The notes: a model not told the origin generated them from the sequence alone. Shown: positions 1 through 8,650, numbered from the stretch's first letter. The stretch is 24,992 bases of DNA from Chara braunii (GCA_003427395.1 BFEA01000018.1:5768437-5793428); one strand, 5' to 3'. Program-made: numbers and translations.

Positions 1-4
1 TGCT

Positions 5-937
5 ATGTCGTCGAGTAGAGAGAACACCAAGCATCTCCACCACGAGGACGACTCGGTCCGATCTGCGTTCCCCCTAATGCCACGAGTGGTTTCCATCCAC
101 GGAACAAGGGAGCGGACGGAGGTCATCGCAGCCACTCGAGAAGATTTTGAGATGGATCCGTGGATGGGCGTCGTGCCATGGACTGATCGCCCTATTCATT
201 ATTGGTGTGAAGAGGATTGGGAGTCCGCAATGTCCTTATGTCCATGGGCGAACGAGTATTGCTTTGCTAACATGTTGGATTGGGGAAACATGATACAATT
301 ACTGCCTTCGGATTTGTTGTCGCAAATGACATTCGCCTTTGCGGCGTCAGATGCCAACTTCCACTTTCTAGAGTTCAAGTGCATCACAACCTCGACTAGG
401 ACCTGGTCCCCGATTAAGCAATTCGAGTTGCTGACATGCGCAAGGTTCTGCGACTTCCTGAGTGACTACCCTTTGCCTAGTTGTCAAAATTCATCCAGTG
501 TGATCTCCTACGGTTGTGTCCATGTGAAAATAGGACACCTGCCTGTCAGCAGGATATTATGTGTGGCCTGCACGAACAATGCAAGAACTTTGACAGACGC
601 CGTCGTTTTTGCAACCCACAATAGTTTACATCTTACTAAAGGTTGCTTCTCGCTTCTCAAGTGCTTAGGTAGGGAGGATAAGTCGGATTTCATGCACCAC
701 GTGAGAGTATCAGAAGGCGACCAAAAGTTGGAGGTTGAGACTCACATTGCGCGCATCAGAGATGCAATGGGGAACTACTTGGCCAGGAACGGGACGTTTG
801 TTCGCATGAAATACATCGCTCCATTCTCGGAAAACGAAAAATACAAAGACCCCCTCCGCCTTACTTACGGTTCGTCACTGTTTGCTTTGTACGGGTTCAG
901 TAAAAGACAATGTTGCTTTCAACTTAACTGTACGTGA
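5..937 (+). CDS. Unrecognised 310-residue protein, possibly a repeated or element-derived gene
   Basis: This is an uninterrupted ATG-to-TGA frame of 310 codons. I do not recognise the family. The N-terminus is charged and followed by a Trp/Cys-rich stretch (WCEEDWE near residue 67). There is no obvious signal peptide or membrane segment. Two things suggest it is a real gene: its length, and a decayed second copy of its C-terminal half at 1968-2246 in the same frame. The best shared block is RILCVACTNNARTLTDAVV (from residue 183) against RVLCVASSNKSRTLIDAVV, followed by shared RMKYI (residue 267) and ALYGF (residue 294). The ATG lies five bases into the window, and the duplicated copy at 2954 shows a GT tract directly upstream, so the true start could lie further 5' or in an earlier exon. 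Function unknown. Confidence 0.45.
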   Translation: MSSSRENTKHLHHEDDSVRSAFPLMPRVVSIHGTRERTEVIAATREDFEMDPWMGVVPWTDRPIHYWCEEDWESAMSLCPWANEYCFANMLDWGNMIQLLPSDLLSQMTFAFAASDANFHFLEFKCITTSTRTWSPIKQFELLTCARFCDFLSDYPLPSCQNSSSVISYGCVHVKIGHLPVSRILCVACTNNARTLTDAVVFATHNSLHLTKGCFSLLKCLGREDKSDFMHHVRVSEGDQKLEVETHIARIRDAMGNYLARNGTFVRMKYIAPFSENEKYKDPLRLTYGSSLFALYGFSKRQCCFQLNCT

Positions 938-1380
938 ACGGGTCACGGTGCAGTTTGGGGAGTGGAACTGCTCGTGCTTACGGGTGTATGTAAGCGATGT
1001 TGCATTGCGTTGATGTACTACTGTAACGTAAGTTATATCGATTGATGGACACATTGCTATACAAGCATTTTTTCAGTCCATTAGTATGTTCGCGGGTTAG
1101 CTCAGGTATAGCAACATGTATGTTTCTCGTGATAGAAATATGTATGTTTTCTGTAGTCGATACACCGATATTCGATACCCCGGTATGTATGTTACTCGTC
1201 GGAACAAATATGTCTGTTACCTGTGGTATTCGGCCACACGGGAAGGCAGGGTGCACAAGAATTGATGTATGTGGTGTTCAATCATGTGTGTAGGGTACAT
1301 CTTACTAACGACGAACATCTCACATACGATGAATCGTGCGATATGGCTCCAGCGTCGACCACAACCGTTTCACCACTGCG
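938..1380. other. Spacer, no gene seen
   Basis: Mixed-composition DNA after the 310-codon frame. The short frames on both strands have no recognisable features and overlap each other antisense. Several TATGTATGTT-like words recur (1118-1190), but no clear unit is resolved. Confidence 0.5.
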
Positions 1381-1860
1381 CAGTGCATGCCAACGCTAGG
1401 GATGAAGGACACGCGCTGCAGGACCCAGGCTGAAGGGTCGTGTCAGTGCATGTCAACGGTGCGGATGAAGTAACATGCCATATCATGGTGTGGTCCGGCG
1501 TCCTCTGTGTTACGGACGAGGATGTGGGACAATGGCAGTGCATGGCAAAGCGCGGGACAAAGGACGCCATTGCATGGTAGAACCCACGCTCCAGGACCCG
1601 GGGTGCCAGACAGTGCTGCATGACCATACCATTTCCGTGGTATGGTCCTGCGCCTCCGGGATGTTAGGGCGCCGGATGCGACGACACGGTAGGACCCGCC
1701 ATGCAGGAGCGTGCCTCAATGCGGTAGGTTAGTATGTGTGTCGGCCGCTAAGGTGGAAGGTAACATGTCTGTATGTTGCCAGGCTCCCGCCACAGTGCCC
1801 GCGATGCAGGACAATGCCATTGAATGGTAGGACCCGCCATGAAGGACCGTGCAATTCTGC
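1381..1860. repeat. GC-rich zone of degenerate short repeats
   Basis: The word CAGTGCATG followed by CAA-like bases recurs at 1381, 1444 and 1536. GGTAGGACCCGCCATG occurs exactly at 1688-1703 and 1826-1841, 138 bases apart. A perfect inverted repeat, GACCATACCA / TGGTATGGTC, lies at 1622-1631 and 1638-1647 with a six-base loop. Words such as GGTGTGGTCCGGCG resemble the 34-bp minisatellite at 3570-4530, so the two tracts may be related. Short frames on both strands here are likely by-products of GC richness. Confidence 0.5.
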
Positions 1861-1967
1861 CGTGGGGCCCGGGACCGATGAAGCAAGAAATGTTGGATTG
1901 CGCTCGCCTAAGTCCTGACCTTGACCAGCACCTGCTCCGCGGCCAGGCCACATCTCCACGAGCTTTG

Positions 1968-2246
1968 TCGTACTGTTGCATCAGATTACGTTTAGCCAAA
2001 TTCATATTCGGTAGGGTGTTGTGCGTGGCTTCTTCGAACAAGAGTCGAACTTTAATCGACGCAGTTGTATATGTCGACGAACCACAGTGCCTCACATTCG
2101 GCTCATCGATGCAATAGGGAAAATCGTTGACATGGAGTGGAGGGTTCGCTCGCATGAAATACATTTTCAGTGTTCACAAAGAATGCGACATATCGTTGAC
2201 GATGAACGCGTTGTATGGCTTTGGCTCCTCGCGGAGGTCCACGTGA
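1968..2246 (+). pseudogene. Truncated, stop-containing copy of the 3' half of the 310-residue gene
   Basis: The frame from 1968 reads SYCC...RVLCVASSNKSRTLIDAVV and matches residues 168 onward of the protein at 5-937 (13 of 19 identical in the best block). An in-frame TAG at 2115-2117 interrupts it. The same frame then continues with RMKYI (codons from 2151) and ALYGF, matching residues 267-271 and 294-298 of the first copy, and ends at TGA 2244-2246. About 40 codons between the two blocks are missing relative to the first copy. No counterpart of the N-terminal half is visible upstream. I infer a gene family with at least two local members, one of them dead. Confidence 0.6.
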
Positions 2247-2814
2247 ATACTGGAACATTGTCAAACAGTTCCATAGTCAGATTGTTTTCAACCATGGCGG
2301 AAAGCGTATGGTGTCGGGGTACAGGGCGTACATTCTGCAGTGTGTATTACATAGGTGGGTCCGTGTGGTATGCCCCAGTACCTGTCTATTGCAGTGGCGC
2401 CTTTCGTGTCCTATTCTGTTTTTTGTTTTTTTTTTCGTCCTCCGGGACAGCCGTGTTATGTACATGCCAAGGACAAAGGCAAGGTTACGATATAGTGGAA
2501 GGTCGAGAAGGCGGACTGGTGTGAAGGTGGGAGGATCGCTGCTAGTCAAATGAAACAGCAGTGTGGTGTACAAAACTGGGACGCTGGACCCGGTTTCCAG
2601 CTGGTGTAGCCCTTCAGCACAAGTTTGGAGCCATCTCCAAGGACGAATACGGCCGTTCGAGATGTTTTGCGAAAAGATAAAAGAAAACAAATATATATAT
2701 AGAATCGTCAATTTCCGTAGTTGTTGCTCTGTCAGCGAGCCCCTTCTCAAAATTTGTGCTAATGATGCGTTGTTCGCCTTTCAGACAGTTATGTTTACTT
2801 GTATGGGACACGGG
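2247..2814. other. Spacer, no gene seen
   Basis: No convincing coding region. The open frames overlapping here lack family features and run through a poly-T stretch (about 2420-2435). A short TA tract lies near 2690. Confidence 0.45.
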
Positions 2815-2852
2815 CTGTCTCTTATACACATCTAGATGTGTATAAGAGACAG
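2815..2852. other. Sequencing artefact: Nextera mate-pair junction adapter
   Basis: Bases 2815-2833 read CTGTCTCTTATACACATCT and 2834-2852 read its exact reverse complement. Together they form the 38-bp palindrome made of two 19-bp Tn5 mosaic ends that marks the circularisation junction in Illumina Nextera mate-pair libraries. It is library chemistry left in an assembly, not a natural transposon end or terminator. Sequences on its two sides were not neighbours in the genome. Confidence 0.97.
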
Positions 2853-2882
2853 GTGTGTGTGTGTGTGTGTATGTGTGTTTGA

Positions 2883-2953
<71 letters not shown>
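2853..2953. repeat. (GT)n microsatellite directly after the adapter
   Basis: An almost pure GT run, broken only by a few bases (TATG, TTTGAATG), extends up to the exact second copy of the window start. Because it lies on the far side of the adapter, it most likely represents genomic DNA located just upstream of base 1. Confidence 0.9.
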
Positions 2954-2957
<4 letters not shown>

Positions 2958-3178
2958 ATGTCGTCGAGTAGAGAGAACACCAAGCATCTCCACCACGAGG
3001 ACGACTCGGTCCGATCTGCGTTCCCCCTAATGCCACGAGTGGTTTCCATCCACGGAACAAGGGAGCGGACGGAGGTCATCGCAGCCACTCGAGAAGATTT
3101 TGAGATGGATCCGTGGATGGGCGTCGTGCCATGGACTGATCGCCCTATTCATTATTGGTGTGAAGAGGATTGGGAGTC
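2954..3178 (+). repeat. Exact 225-bp duplicate of bases 1-225, ending at an N
   Basis: Bases 2954-3178 are identical to 1-225 at a constant offset of 2953. They include the ATG of the 310-codon frame at 2958-2960. The match ends at N3179, after which the sequence switches to an unrelated A-rich tract. With the adapter upstream, this is best read as re-entry into the same circularised fragment rather than a real gene duplication. The apparent coding region here should not be counted as a gene. Confidence 0.9.
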
Positions 3179-3238
3179 NCCAAAAAAAAAAAAAAGGGAA
3201 ACAAAATTGTAACAACGTATTGGAAAAAACGATGCTGA

Positions 3239-3506
3239 CTAGGCTACCAGAGTGGCCCGGGACCACTTGCCCGGCCGGGCCAAAAAGGATTAAAATAAAT
3301 AAAAATAAAATTTTATTTTTCAATTTTATTTTTATTTTTAAATTAGTACCGAATTTCGATATGACCCTGAGGCAAACGTTGTTCTGTTTATTTTTCTGCA
3401 TAACATAGTTTTTTTTCAGATTTTTTTGGATTTTTTTTTTTTTTTTTTTTCGGACCATCCGCACGGGCAACACAAGGTGACCCGGGCGGCCCGGCTGGTA
3501 GCCTAG
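3239..3506. mobile_element. 268-bp foldback/MITE-like element with 8-bp target-site duplication
   Basis: The left end CTAGGCTACCAG (3239-3250) is the exact reverse complement of the right end CTGGTAGCCTAG (3495-3506). The element is flanked by a perfect direct repeat GATGCTGA (3231-3238 and 3507-3514). Inside each terminus is a related GC-rich arm of about 30-45 bp (GGCCCGGG-type words), followed by A-rich DNA on the left and T-rich DNA on the right, including a run of 20 T. There is no coding capacity. An 8-bp duplication is typical of hAT-superfamily insertions, so a non-autonomous hAT-like element is the favoured reading. The termini are not a textbook hAT end, so the superfamily is uncertain. 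Confidence 0.75.
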
Positions 3507-3569
3507 GATGCTGATTAAAACTAGCAAACACAAATAATGTATATTTCATAGATTGTGCCGAAGCATGCA

Positions 3570-4530
3570 ATGGTCAGGCGCCTCACGGGTTCCTGACCAT
3601 ATTCCAGAGCCACGGAGGCGCCACGGAGGGTCCAGACCATGGGGTGGTCCGGCCCCTCGGGGGGTCCAGACCATGGGGTGGTCCGGCGCCCACGGGGTGC
3701 CGATACATCCGATGGTCTAGTGCGTCATGGGCTCAATACCATGGGGTGGTCCATCGACTCGGGGGGTCCAGACCATGGGGTGGTCAGGCGCCCCCGGGGC
3801 GCCGATACGTCCGATGGTCCGGGGCCTCGGGGGCTCCAGACCATGGGGTGATCCGGCGCATCACGGGGTTCAGACCATGGGGTGGTCCGGCGCCCCCGGG
3901 GCGCCGATACATTTGATGGTCCGGGGCATCGGGGGCTCCAGACCATGGGGTGATCCGGCGCATCAGGGGGTCCACACCATTGGGTGGTCCGGTGCCCCCG
4001 AGGCGCCGGACCATTTGATGGTCCGGGCCCTGGGGGGGGGGGGGCTCCAGACCATGGGGTGGTCTGGCGCCTCAGGGGCTCCGGACCATGGAGTGGTCAG
4101 GCGTCTCGGGGTCCAACAGAGGCCATGGGATCCATGATCCGGCGCCTCGGGGACTCCACACCATGGGATGGTCTGGCGGCCTGGGGACGCCGGACAATCG
4201 AATGGACCGGCGCCTCGGGGACTCCGGACCGTCGAATGGTCTGGCGCCTCGGGCACTCTGGACCATCGAATGGTCCACCGCCTCGGAGAATCCGGACCCT
4301 CGAATGGTCCGGTGCCTCGGGGACTTCGGACCACGGACGCCAGACCATACCACGATGTGGCGCCTCGGGGACTCCGCCCCGTCGCATGGTCCGGCGCCCC
4401 GGGGGCTCCAGGTGCTCCGGGGACTCCGGACGATCGCATGGTCCGACGCCTCGGGGGCTCTGGATCATCGAATGGTCCGGCGCCCCCGGGCCGCCGGACC
4501 ATCCCATGGTGTGGAGGCTCGAGGACGACA
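3570..4530. repeat. 34-bp GC-rich minisatellite with palindromic cores (about 27 units)
   Basis: CCATGGGG-type starts fall at 3637, 3671 and 3739, giving a 34-bp period. The unit is roughly CCATGGGGTGGTCCGGCGCC plus TCGGGGGCTCCAGA. Most units carry a GACCA...TGGTC dyad, perfect in places: TGGACCAT-CGA-ATGGTCCA at 4259-4277. Units drift from CCATGGGG cores on the left to CCATCGAATGG cores on the right. Since 34 is not divisible by three, every frame is cycled through, and the long frames on both strands are repeat by-products. The array lies about 300 bp upstream of the DUF7869-like gene start. Confidence 0.9.
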
Positions 4531-4828
4531 GACCGACCACCGCAGGTCGGGAAACCCCCGTCGCTGCCTGCCGCGCGTATGGTTTGCCGCTCTCCACCCT
4601 TATTATTCCTGGTGGCGAGCCAGGGTGCGTGAAGAGCTGCAACGACCAGTTGCAGCACCGACATCCTCTGCCCCCGCTGCCAAGTGTACAAGTGTGTTCA
4701 GCTCGGCATACCGTAAGACCTTGGTGGCGTGATGAGGATCAGTTTTTTTCCTGTGGTCGGTGTGTTCGGAGGTCCCCGCGATAGTGAAATTTTTCGTTAA
4801 CAATGTCTTCGAATGCTTTGCAGAAACC

Positions 4829-5359
4829 ATGCACACGTCGAACGTCAACAGTGAGAAGAGGAGTTGCCCGCATCCATCACAGTCATCCAATGCATACCGA
4901 GGAACTCCATCACCGCAACAACCCCTCTCCAGCTCTGAGAGCAGGTCCCCTTCATTGGGGAAGCTTTGCCGAAACCGTAACTCCTCACCACGCTCAATTC
5001 GCGCTCCCAAGAAGAGAAAAACAGTTCTTCACTATGAGAGTCACCTGTCCCACACTGTAGTCCGAAGGTTGAGACTGGAGGATTTAATCAAGGCAGTCAA
5101 GCATGACGGATCCGCTCCTCCTCCATGTCAGGCATCAACAAAGTATCTGCCGCCTCCAGACATCCGCTGTGAAGAAGACTCATCCGTTCGCTGCAATTCG
5201 GATGAGGACAACGGTGGAAACGACGCATATTTTTCACCGGATGAACCTTCCGATGAGAGCGAAGACCACATGACACAACAATGTGTCAGTGAGCCACCAT
5301 CCCTTCTGACAGAGTTGGGGTCGGGCACGGGGAAGAGGAAATACACGTACGTGAATTGA
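4829..5359 (+). CDS. N-terminal segment of a DUF7869-type transposase-like gene
   Basis: From ATG 4829 the frame runs 176 codons to TGA 5357-5359. It is hydrophilic: a Ser/Pro-rich start, a basic PKKRK cluster at residues 60-64 that looks like a nuclear localisation signal, and a later acidic Asp/Glu/Ser stretch (near residue 115-155). A pyrimidine-containing CTTTGCAG just before the ATG (ending 4823) resembles a 3' splice site, so this may be exon 2. Translation past the TGA in the same frame stays sensible and cysteine-rich, so the segment most likely once continued into the conserved protein. The assignment rests on position and layout, not on a recognised domain here. Confidence 0.45.
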   Translation: MHTSNVNSEKRSCPHPSQSSNAYRGTPSPQQPLSSSESRSPSLGKLCRNRNSSPRSIRAPKKRKTVLHYESHLSHTVVRRLRLEDLIKAVKHDGSAPPPCQASTKYLPPPDIRCEEDSSVRCNSDEDNGGNDAYFSPDEPSDESEDHMTQQCVSEPPSLLTELGSGTGKRKYTYVN

Positions 5360-5595
5360 AAACGAAGAAGCGAGATATCGGATGTAGATTTGTTCGAGAA
5401 ATGCGTCATGGAAGAATGCACAGCCATGCTGAAGAAGACGTGCTGCAAAAAATGCAGTGTTGCTCTAGAATGGCAGCGGAAGAGGTGTACAAGGCGAAAA
5501 TGAAATATAGATCGCTGAGCCCCGAAAAAAGGAGGAAGTGGTGGATGAGACAACTAGTCTAAGACAGTTTTACTTGCATCGAAGATGAAAAGAAG
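5360..5595 (+). pseudogene. Broken middle part of the DUF7869-type gene
   Basis: After the TGA at 5357 the same frame reads through FEKCV and TCCKKCSVALEW (around 5400-5480), matching the Cys-rich CCKK motif that precedes the core in this family. Coding sense then moves to another frame near 5470-5480 (EEVYKAKMKYRSLSPEKRRK), implying a small indel. That frame meets TAA at 5560-5562 and continues in phase into the core. The succession of stop, frameshift and stop within 210 bases indicates decay. Short introns are an alternative, but nothing intron-sized fits between the conserved pieces. Confidence 0.55.
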
Positions 5596-7002
5596 GTGGT
5601 CAAACCTGTTGTGGAAAAACACAGGGTTTGTATTCAGGCATGGTGCTACATAATCGGCTTCTTGATAAACACGTACGCGTTCTACCATGATTTGCATGAG
5701 AACGGTACGGTGTTGCCGATTCATGGAAGAAAAGGTCACTCCACCACATCAGCAGCTCAGGCAATGACTTTCCAGACATTCTTGACTTTGACCATGGAGG
5801 AAGTCGATGCAATGCCGGATCAGACAGACGTGAACAAGGACTACGAAGTTAGGCCGCACATCAGACTGCCTCCAACGTACGATACCAAAACAGACGTGTA
5901 TGAAAGCATCAAAAGACGGTTGCAGAAAGAGGACATAGACTGTTGCTCCTCGCAAGTATTCGGAAAGATGTGGCGTGATTTCTTCTGGCATGTTCACCTG
6001 GCAAGGTCAACCGACTATGCGAGATGCAATTACTGCACAAAACAAACAGACCTTATCGAAGGTGTCATGCCCGCAATCAGACGATGTCTCGTTGCAAAAC
6101 TCAATCAACATAGGGCATTGCAGAAAGCACATCGTGATTTATATCAAATATGGTCGGCGGAGTCTAAGTTCATGAGGAACAAAAGCTTGTGCATTATAAT
6201 TGATGGGATGGACCAAGCCGAAACGGTGATTCCTCACAATGCTCGCAATAAGACATCAAAGGCGATGGACAATCGCACAATGATGAAAACAAACCTCACC
6301 GGTATTCTAGCACATGGAAGGACTCCGCACATTATCGTCCACACATGGTTTTCTATTTTCTCGCACGGCGCTGACTCGATCGTGTCATCGGTCGCTAAGG
6401 TGTTAAGAGACGTACAGACACAACCTGGAGGGTTGCCTACGGTTCCCAGACTCCAAGCTGATAACTATGGAGGTCAAAATAAGAACAAATATGTATTTGC
6501 GTTCCTGGCATTATTGGTGAAATTTCGTATTTTTGAAGTAGTGGAAATGAGATTTATGATAGTGGGGCACACACATACGGACATCGGTGCGAAGTTTAGC
6601 TTGTTCTCTAGGAAGCTAGCATGTTCGAACGCCTACACGATGGAAGAACTATTCAGAGCACTTAGAAATTCTACGAAGGAACAGGTAGACTTCACAAACG
6701 CTGTGAGAGGTTTATTGGACAAACGAATTGGTGGACATTCCACCCCGCACCTCTTCAAGTTCTATATGGACGGTGACAACCCTGCAATTGTGTACAAAGA
6801 GTATTGCACGTGTAATGAGTGGTTGCCTAAAGGTGAACCCATTTACTGGTTCAAAAGAGATGACCAGGGGAGATGGGCGGGGCCCTCCATGCCATTTGAA
6901 CCATGTAGCCTTAAGGTTACATTGGAAAGTGGGGATTTCGTTAAGGACTTGCAAGGTATAGGTGCTCTCGTGGATGAATGGAAGGAGGAGCGACCGGAAT
7001 GA
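5596..7002 (+). CDS. DUF7869-family transposase-like core (468 codons, part of a decayed gene)
   Basis: The frame is open from just after TAA 5560 to TGA 7000-7002. Family landmarks in order: RVCIQAW (residues 10-16), HGRKG (43-47), a CxxC pair (C144, C147), IIIDGMDQ (200-207), QADNYGGQNKNKYVFAFLAL (287-306) and GHTHTDIGAKFS (324-335). These match the block order of DUF7869 proteins, a widespread eukaryotic repeat-associated family. The three Asp-containing blocks (D203, D289, D329) look like an RNase-H/DDE-type core, though that is inference. The usual second Asp of the GHTHxDID block is Gly331 here. No natural ATG starts this frame, since coding sense continues upstream past stops. Probably a recently dead or fragmentary mobile-element gene. 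Confidence 0.8.
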   Translation: MVKPVVEKHRVCIQAWCYIIGFLINTYAFYHDLHENGTVLPIHGRKGHSTTSAAQAMTFQTFLTLTMEEVDAMPDQTDVNKDYEVRPHIRLPPTYDTKTDVYESIKRRLQKEDIDCCSSQVFGKMWRDFFWHVHLARSTDYARCNYCTKQTDLIEGVMPAIRRCLVAKLNQHRALQKAHRDLYQIWSAESKFMRNKSLCIIIDGMDQAETVIPHNARNKTSKAMDNRTMMKTNLTGILAHGRTPHIIVHTWFSIFSHGADSIVSSVAKVLRDVQTQPGGLPTVPRLQADNYGGQNKNKYVFAFLALLVKFRIFEVVEMRFMIVGHTHTDIGAKFSLFSRKLACSNAYTMEELFRALRNSTKEQVDFTNAVRGLLDKRIGGHSTPHLFKFYMDGDNPAIVYKEYCTCNEWLPKGEPIYWFKRDDQGRWAGPSMPFEPCSLKVTLESGDFVKDLQGIGALVDEWKEERPE

Positions 7003-7466
7003 GAGACACAAGAACATTGGAAACGAGAGCTGAAAGAAAGTCGACTGCAGTATTGGAAAAATCAATTACATATATTCAAAAACATGGAACAATGCAAATA
7101 TGATGAGCCTGCCACATTGTCAACCCCGTTCTGGCCATCGTCGAAGACACGAGATTCGTTCCAACTGTAGAATCTCCACCAAGGAAACCTTGCCTCGTAG
7201 GTTTTAAGAGCGATGCCCCCAAACTAGAATTTGACCCAGCCAAAGACGTCGATATGGGCTATTTTGTTGTGTTACGGGCACCGGACGAGAGCGTCGAAAG
7301 AGGAGTGACTTTTTGGATAGGGCGTGTGATTGAAAAATCAAAGGATTCAGATCGGATTCTTGTTCAGTATTGGAGGCCACAAAGCAAATACACCAATATG
7401 TCCAAGTTATACGAAAACGCTTGGAACAAAATTTGTCGAGTCGAGAAAGAGTCGGCACCTGGCTGA
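7003..7466 (+). pseudogene. Broken C-terminal part of the DUF7869-type gene
   Basis: After TGA 7000-7002 the same frame stays open to TAG 7168-7170 and is rich in Lys, Gln and Trp. Coding sense then shifts to the frame open from 7107, just after a double TGA at 7101-7106, and ends at TGA 7464-7466. This last part reads YFVVLRAPDE, WIGRVIEK and ILVQYWRP, resembling the small beta-rich tail (V-A-V ... W-I-G-K-V ... V-x-W) often seen at the end of DUF7869 proteins. The frame change and stop add to the evidence that the gene is dead. The tail appears shorter than is usual. Confidence 0.5.
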
Positions 7467-8514
7467 CAAAACATTATCAGTGTAGCATGGGGATAAAAGA
7501 GCGAAAAGAGATGTGAAACCGCCTCAAAATCCGAAAGAATGATGCATTCAAAGCAATGAAATCATTGGAGGCGGTTTACTGGGCACATTCTAACGCAACA
7601 ATGAATATTGTTTAATGTAACATTTGAACATAAAGTGCGCATCTGTCATCATCGATACACATTTTGCCACCTCATAATCTGATGGTTTTGTAGGGGTTAT
7701 ACGATGACAGATGTAGCTAACTTTCGTTCATGTTATATTATCTCTACAGCAACCGCAAGGTCAGATACTTCGACTATGGACGCGGAGGTCAATATGAGCC
7801 GTCATGTTGACAAATGGGGAACACTCATACACTACAATCAACTCATTTTATTTCGGCACATGCAACGAATGACAGCGGTTGGGCTCCGCACGCTTGACGA
7901 GACCATGATATACCCCACGTTTGACTTATAGCCTCCGCAAATGCAACGCAAGATGTCAAAGATGGATAAAACATACGACCCGTTGTCAAATTATTGGAGA
8001 ACCGGGGCACAACAATGAAAGAATATTTTCTACGGAGGCGGTTGGATATTTGACAACGAAACATGGGACTGTGGTCAAATACTATGCATTGCGTTTGAAG
8101 CACGATATGGAATGACGTATTGTTGCACAAGGATCGATCGCCGCAAGCCTCATCAAAACAATGATGTAGACGATATGGCATATATCGTATCTCGGCACGC
8201 CCAACTTTTTTGTAGTATTGTTAGAGATGCCATGATACAGTTCGTGCGAGATAGAACATTCATCATTGGGACAATTGTTGTGAAGGTGCTTCAAACATTG
8301 ACGATTATGGAGCGACACAAAACATCAAGAAAACGAAGACAAAAACAATTATAGACGTGAAGCACTTGTTTCGATGTATGAATGAGATTCGCCAACATGA
8401 GTCGTGTAGGGTGACGAATGATGTTATACCAAATGTGGAGCACAGCAGGCTAAAATTGTGTGAAGTAGGATTGGACAATGAATAATAAAAAAAATGACGT
8501 TATATAGCGTGCGA

Positions 8515-8551
8515 GAATGTGAATGTGGAGAATGTGAATGTGGAGAATGTG
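8515..8551. repeat. 15-bp tandem repeat, 2.5 copies
   Basis: GAATGTGAATGTGGA occurs at 8515-8529 and 8530-8544 and continues with GAATGTG to 8551. Confidence 0.9.
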
Positions 8552-8650
8552 TAAGGTAGCAATGGATCATTGACCGATCGAAGTGCCATGACAAGGAAAT
8601 GAAATTGTTGCAACTGATCAATGATTGATCGACGCACGTAGCCATTATTC

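Noticed and set aside
2021-2524. Plus-strand 167-codon frame with a hydrophobic Phe/Ser run
   Set aside because: Its start overlaps the pseudogene copy in another frame, and the hydrophobic run comes from a poly-T tract.
2815-2852. Perfect 38-bp palindrome as a natural terminator or Tn5-type transposon end
   Set aside because: It is identical to the mate-pair junction adapter and is followed by an exact repeat of the window start.
2836-3212. Open frames of alternating Val-Cys or Thr-His running into the second copy of the 310-residue gene
   Set aside because: They are translations of the GT tract and of the duplicated artefact segment.
3639-4784. Long overlapping open frames on both strands (up to about 266 codons)
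   Set aside because: They lie in the 34-bp GC-rich minisatellite, which lacks A/T-rich stop codons in all frames; the proteins are simple repeats with no conserved feature.
7640-7713. Inverted repeat CATCTGTCATC / GATGACAGATG as an element terminus
   Set aside because: Short, with no target duplication, and it does not bracket the gene.
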